Source: Acidovorax sp. T1
GTDB taxonomy: Bacteria > Pseudomonadota > Gammaproteobacteria > Burkholderiales > Burkholderiaceae_C
NCBI RefSeq assembly: GCF_002176815.1
Contig: NZ_CP021648.1
Location: 3,108,001 to 3,172,000, forward strand
DNA: 64,000 nt
Direction of reading: 5' to 3'
Shown here: positions 60,870-64,000 of the stretch, one piece after another
Layout: each line of letters opens with the position of its first letter
Position numbering within the stretch: position 1 is the stretch's first letter
Notes under the pieces: model-generated
Told to the model about the DNA's origin: nothing
What the model saw: only the letters and a program-made list of their open reading frames with translations
Database searches by the model: none
Made by a program: the position numbers and the translations under genes

Positions 60870-60978
60870 AGGCTGTCTCGCGGCTCATCGCCCGCACGCT
60901 GGCGCGTGCCAGGGCAATCTGCTTCGCCTTGCCTTCGGCAAGAACGCCGCGGTTAGCGACCAGAATCTTTTTAAACAT
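60862..60978 (-). CDS. 38-codon frame carrying a partial copy of the AccC N-terminus
   Basis: My reading of the gap between accB and accC. From ATG at 60978 the frame begins [11 protein letters not shown], identical to residues 1-11 of AccC, then runs on for 27 codons ([27 protein letters not shown]) and stops at TAA (60862-60864). The stop overlaps the accC start as ATGTTTAA. The DNA match in the first 33 bases has only a few third-position changes. It starts 9 bp after the accB stop, with no clear ribosome site. It may be a relic of a local duplication or a leader peptide coupling accB to accC. Confidence 0.6.
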   Translation of the reverse strand: MFKKILVANRGVLAEGKAKQIALARASVRAMSRETAYV

Positions 60979-60987
60979 GGGCAGGGG

Positions 60988-61437
60988 TTACTCAATCACG
61001 AACAGCGGCTGTCCGTATTCCACGGCCTGGCCGTTTTCACCCAGAATCTTCGTCACGGTGCCGGCTTTGTCGGCCTCGATTTCATTGAGAATCTTCATGG
61101 CTTCAATGATGCAGATCGTCTCGCCTTCCTTGACCTGGCTACCCACCTCGACGAACGCCTTGGCGCCGGGGCTCGACGAGCGGTAGAACGTGCCCACCAT
61201 GGGAGACTTCACCACATGACCGGTCGGCGCTGCTGCCACCGGGGCCGGCAACTCCGCCACAGCTGCGGGTGCAGCGGCAGCCGCCGGAGCGGGCATGGGG
61301 GCCGGAACATATTGCTGCACCACGGCGCCGCCACTCTTGACGATACGGACCTTGCCCTCGGCTTCGGTGATTTCGAGTTCGGACACATTCGACTCGGATA
61401 CCAGGTCGATCAGGGTTTTGAGTTTTCGCAAATCCAT
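60988..61437 (-). CDS. accB: Acetyl-CoA carboxylase, biotin carboxyl carrier protein
   Basis: A 149-residue BCCP. An N-terminal helix-rich part (1-45), an Ala/Pro-rich linker (about 46-75), and the biotinyl domain with [12 protein letters not shown] (about 113-124), where the lysine accepts biotin. The thumb region is [13 protein letters not shown]. It is the first gene of accB-accC-prmA in this window. A type II dehydroquinase gene (aroQ), often just upstream in relatives, is absent; the next gene is a TlpA-like protein 149 bp away. Confidence 0.96.
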   Translation of the reverse strand: MDLRKLKTLIDLVSESNVSELEITEAEGKVRIVKSGGAVVQQYVPAPMPAPAAAAAPAAVAELPAPVAAAPTGHVVKSPMVGTFYRSSSPGAKAFVEVGSQVKEGETICIIEAMKILNEIEADKAGTVTKILGENGQAVEYGQPLFVIE

Positions 61438-61586
61438 GGGAGCTCCAACGGCTATAAAACTAAATAGGGCGCGAATTTACTCCAATTTCAGCCTACTTCA
61501 GTCTTCGGAGCACATTTTCCACCGCTGACATCAGGGCATTACCAATGCCATGTGACGTTAAAGTGCCATTTTGCAGCGCGATTCCA

Positions 61587-62168
61587 TCAGCGCAGGATGG
61601 TCCACTTTTGCAAATCTTCCGGGGTCACTTGGCCCATTTTACGATGTGCCACACGCCCGTCCCCACTGAACACCACCGTAAAGGGCAGCCCCCCCGTCAG
61701 ATTGCCCAGCGAACGCCCCAACTCCGAGCCCCCCAGCCCCGCCAGGCCCACGGGAAAATCGAGCGGCAACCGCGCCAGGAATTTCCGCACCGAAGACGGC
61801 TGATCAATCGCCAGCCCCACCACTTGCCAGCCGTTGGCCTGGTTCTCGCGATAAAAGGCATTGAGCATGGGCAACTCGTCCACACAGGGCGGGCACCAGG
61901 TTGCCCAAAAGTTGAGCAGCAAGGGCTTGCCCGCAAACGCCCCCATGGCCAGGCGCGCGCCCTCGGGCGTATCGAACGCCTGCGCCCATAGCGCCTGCTC
62001 TGCGCCCGCCTGCACGGCATGGGGTTGCAGGCGCCACCATGCCAGACCGGCACCGCCAACGGCGGCCGCTGCGGCCACACCGGCATACAGGGCCCGGCGC
62101 CGGCTCACCGGCTTTGTGGCGTGAGGGGGCACAGAAGAAGCAGAAGATTCCATCATGGGCGCGGTCAT
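61587..62168 (-). CDS. TlpA-like membrane-anchored thioredoxin
   Basis: A 193-residue protein with an N-terminal signal anchor (about 28-46) and a thioredoxin domain. The active site is WATWCPPCVDELPMLNAFY (CPPC at about 91-94), and the cis-Pro loop is TGGLPFTVV. Twin arginines (SRRRALYAG) precede the hydrophobic stretch, so Tat export is possible but not proven. It is probably a periplasmic reductant for disulfides or for cytochrome c maturation. The start overlaps the upstream gene as ATGA. Confidence 0.9.
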   Translation of the reverse strand: MTAPMMESSASSVPPHATKPVSRRRALYAGVAAAAAVGGAGLAWWRLQPHAVQAGAEQALWAQAFDTPEGARLAMGAFAGKPLLLNFWATWCPPCVDELPMLNAFYRENQANGWQVVGLAIDQPSSVRKFLARLPLDFPVGLAGLGGSELGRSLGNLTGGLPFTVVFSGDGRVAHRKMGQVTPEDLQKWTILR

Positions 62169-62761
62169 GGAACATTTTCCTGGAGAAGGCGCCGCACGGC
62201 GGTGATGTCACCACGCGGCGATCGCCCCTTGGCATCGGGGCGCAAAGCCCCGCGCAAATCGTCAAGATCGTAGATCAGCAAATGCACGCCGATCATTTCA
62301 CCCAGTTCAGGACACATGCTGCCCACACTCAGGGCCTCCACAGAATCGCCGTGAAAGCCCGGAACAGTGCGCGGCTCGTAATCGACGTTGTGGTCTATCA
62401 ACGCGATTTCGGCCGATTTGGAGTCATCGCAGAACAACTGCAAATAAATATCTGACAGCCGCGTGGCCGTACCACGCCACACCGCCCCTCCCAAGTGGGG
62501 CCGAAAGGCCGCCATGCGTTCCATCCAGACCAGCGCCAGCTGGCGCAGGGCACGCAATTCGTTTGGCTGGGTGTCGGCGCAAAAGAGCGCGATGTATTCG
62601 CGCACCGCCTCTTCCACCGCGTCGTTGTCGGGCAGCGGGGTGCGCGCTGGCAGGCCGAGTTCACGCAGCGCGCGGCGCTTGGCAGGGCCCCATTCCAGCC
62701 CCTCTTCCACGACCAGCCGGGCAGTGGTGCTGACGATTTCGGCGCTCAAAGATGTTGGCAT
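62165..62761 (-). CDS. Conserved protein of unknown function upstream of TlpA-like gene
   Basis: A 198-residue soluble protein. I do not recognise a named domain. Visible blocks are REYIALFCADTQPNELRALR (about 62-81) and RLSDIYLQLFCDDSKSAEIA (about 116-135), then DHNVDYEPRTVPGFHG. Similar proteins sit next to mpl in other Burkholderiales and are sometimes wrongly named after it. The start at 62761 is an assumption: the open frame extends 47 codons upstream, but that part is Pro/Gly-rich and unlike the rest. It is joined to the TlpA-like gene by ATGA and divergent from mpl. Confidence 0.7.
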   Translation of the reverse strand: MPTSLSAEIVSTTARLVVEEGLEWGPAKRRALRELGLPARTPLPDNDAVEEAVREYIALFCADTQPNELRALRQLALVWMERMAAFRPHLGGAVWRGTATRLSDIYLQLFCDDSKSAEIALIDHNVDYEPRTVPGFHGDSVEALSVGSMCPELGEMIGVHLLIYDLDDLRGALRPDAKGRSPRGDITAVRRLLQENVP

Positions 62762-62889
62762 GGCAGAACCGGATGGCGTTGGAGGCGCTATTGTGGCGCG
62801 AACCCATGACAGACCGCCACTGCGCACCCCATGGCCCGGCGGCGACACGGCCATTGGTGGCCACAGGCCACCGATGACACTATGTTTTT

Positions 62890-62930
62890 CATAGCTTCTC
62901 ACGCTTACCGCTCAAGCGCTACAGGGCGTT
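62890..62930. repeat. Dispersed AGCGCTT palindrome, copy 6 (upstream of mpl)
   Basis: atagcttctcacgctta and aagcgctacagggcg with a 5- to 6-base loop. The left arm is more degraded than in other copies. It ends about 29 bp before the mpl start, so it lies in the mpl leader or promoter. Confidence 0.7.
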
Positions 62931-62958
62931 TTCTGGTTGAACCTTAGAATCTGCGCCC

Positions 62959-64000
62959 ATGCACATACACATACTGGGGATCTGCGGCACCTTCATGGGG
63001 GGTCTGGCCGCGCTGGCCCGCGAAGCCGGACACAGGGTAACGGGCTGTGATGCCGGCGTTTACCCACCCATGAGCGACCAGTTGCGGGCCCTGGGCATCG
63101 AATTGATCGAAGGATTTGGCACCGACCAGCTGGCGCTGCGCCCCGATGTGTTCGTCGTGGGCAACGTGGTCAGCCGGGCCCGCTTGGCAGACGGCAGCCC
63201 GAAGTTTCCCCTCATGGAAGCCATCCTGGATGCCGGCCTGCCCTACACCAGCGGCCCGCAGTGGCTGGCCGAACAGGTGCTGCAGGGCCGGCATGTGCTG
63301 GCAGTGGCAGGAACCCATGGCAAGACGACCACCACGTCAATGCTGGCCTGGATTCTGGATAGCGCCGGGCTGCAGCCGGGCTTCCTGATTGGCGGCGTGC
63401 CACTGAACTTTGGCGTCTCCGCCCGCCTGGGCGCCCCGCAGCGTCCCGGCGCAGGCGACGGGGCGCTCGACACCCGCCCGCTGTTTGTGATCGAGGCCGA
63501 CGAATACGACACCGCCTTCTTCGACAAGCGCAGCAAGTTCGTCCACTACCGCCCGCGCACGGCGGTGCTGAACAACCTGGAGTTCGACCACGCCGACATT
63601 TTTGACGATCTGGCCGCCATCGAACGCCAGTTTCACCACCTGGTGCGCACCGTGCCGCCTTCGGGCCGCGTGGTGGTCAACGGGCTCGAAGAGAGCCTGG
63701 CCCGCGTGCTGCACACGGGTTGCTGGAGCACGGTGAGCAGCTTCGGTGCCGCAGTGAGCGATTTTTCTGCCGTGGGCGACCCGCAGGCTTTTGACGTGCT
63801 GCACCAGGGCGAAGCCGCAGCGCGCGTGCAATGGGGCCTGACTGGCGTGCACAACCAGCTCAATGCGCTCGCCGCCATCGCAGCGGCGCACCATGTGGGC
63901 GTGCCGGTGCAGCAGGCGGCACAGGCGCTGGCCGATTTTCAGAATGTCAAACGCCGCATGGAGTTGCGCGGCACCGTGGGCGGCATCGCCGTGTACGACG
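62959..64000 (+). CDS. mpl: UDP-N-acetylmuramate:L-alanyl-gamma-D-glutamyl-meso-diaminopimelate ligase, 3' end off the window
   Basis: Attaches recycled murein tripeptide to UDP-MurNAc. My reading from ATG 62959 gives 347 codons up to the right edge. Start MHIHILGICGTFMGGLA (Rossmann-like), P-loop VAGTHGKTTTTSMLAWIL (about 116-133) and IEADEYDTAFFDKRSKF (about 176-192), the Mpl-type block. Murein recycling links it to ampD at 50 kb. The gene is truncated by the window, not by mutation as far as can be seen. Confidence 0.96.
   Translation, partial: MHIHILGICGTFMGGLAALAREAGHRVTGCDAGVYPPMSDQLRALGIELIEGFGTDQLALRPDVFVVGNVVSRARLADGSPKFPLMEAILDAGLPYTSGPQWLAEQVLQGRHVLAVAGTHGKTTTTSMLAWILDSAGLQPGFLIGGVPLNFGVSARLGAPQRPGAGDGALDTRPLFVIEADEYDTAFFDKRSKFVHYRPRTAVLNNLEFDHADIFDDLAAIERQFHHLVRTVPPSGRVVVNGLEESLARVLHTGCWSTVSSFGAAVSDFSAVGDPQAFDVLHQGEAAARVQWGLTGVHNQLNALAAIAAAHHVGVPVQQAAQALADFQNVKRRMELRGTVGGIAVYD

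Overview
The window looks like a chromosomal segment of a high-GC betaproteobacterium of the Comamonadaceae (Acidovorax, Alicycliphilus or Diaphorobacter type). The evidence is the protein sequences, the gene orders (yqgE-ruvX-pyrR-pyrB-pyrC', pilGHIJ-chpA, ffh beside ccsA-PP0621-pilS-pilR-ampD, nrdA-nrdB-histone-like) and a dispersed palindrome carrying AGCGCTT/AAGCGCT arms. I see no complete prophage, IS element, rRNA operon or CRISPR array. The one accessory-looking patch is about 34.4-36.4 kb.

Layout. 0-4.7 kb (minus): yqgE, ruvX, pyrR, pyrB, a dihydroorotase-like pyrC' that lacks its metal-binding histidines, and plsC, which runs off the left edge. 4.8-6.2 kb (plus): photolyase. 6.3-17.6 kb (minus): rubredoxin, then the twitching-motility chemosensory operon pilG-pilH-pilI-pilJ-chpA, then a PilT/PilU-family ATPase. 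17.7-21.8 kb (plus): a ThiD-like kinase, hemL and a phoD-type phosphatase. 21.9-24.9 kb (minus): dusB-fis-purH. 25-33 kb: a degenerate VanX-like lipoprotein, a YqaA membrane protein, a four-gene operon (ABC ATPase, FtsX-type permease, HlyD-type adaptor, APH/kinase fusion) and a membrane-anchored ABM-domain protein. 33.3-36.5 kb: ychF, then a rearranged stretch with two oppositely oriented ychF fragments around an exported DUF4189 protein. 36.5-42.1 kb: MOSC protein, FAD monooxygenase, dsbC, M61 peptidase, enoyl-CoA hydratase. 42.1-45.7 kb: tRNA-Met, a small exported protein, miaB, ffh. 45.8-50.6 kb (plus): ccsA-like, PP0621-like, pilS, pilR, ampD. 50.8-56 kb (plus): nrdA-nrdB behind two apparent NrdR boxes, then a lysine/alanine-repeat histone-like protein. 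56-62.8 kb (minus): PfkB kinase, zinc-ribbon/DUF3426 protein, prmA, accC, accB, a TlpA-like thioredoxin and an unrecognised conserved protein. From 63 kb (plus): mpl, cut by the right edge.

How the genes work together. Two modules concern type IV pili: the Chp chemosensory operon, which sets pilus activity, and PilS/PilR, which drives sigma-54 pilin transcription. Other groups serve pyrimidine and purine synthesis, dNTP supply, the first step of fatty-acid synthesis, cell-wall recycling (ampD, mpl) and periplasmic thiol chemistry (dsbC, TlpA-like, ccsA-like).

Most unusual signals. (1) A 38-codon reading frame between accB and accC starts with a near copy of the AccC N-terminus, and its stop overlaps the accC start. 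(2) A second ychF 5' fragment appears to have been split by an inversion of about 1.9 kb. (3) Six copies of a hairpin repeat lie in intergenic gaps. (4) Two unrelated genes carry hexanucleotide tracts coding for Glu-Thr repeats. (5) The histone-like gene has a two-unit (108 bp) higher-order repeat. I found no clearly new multi-gene system; the accC leader frame and the ychF rearrangement are the best candidates for something undescribed.
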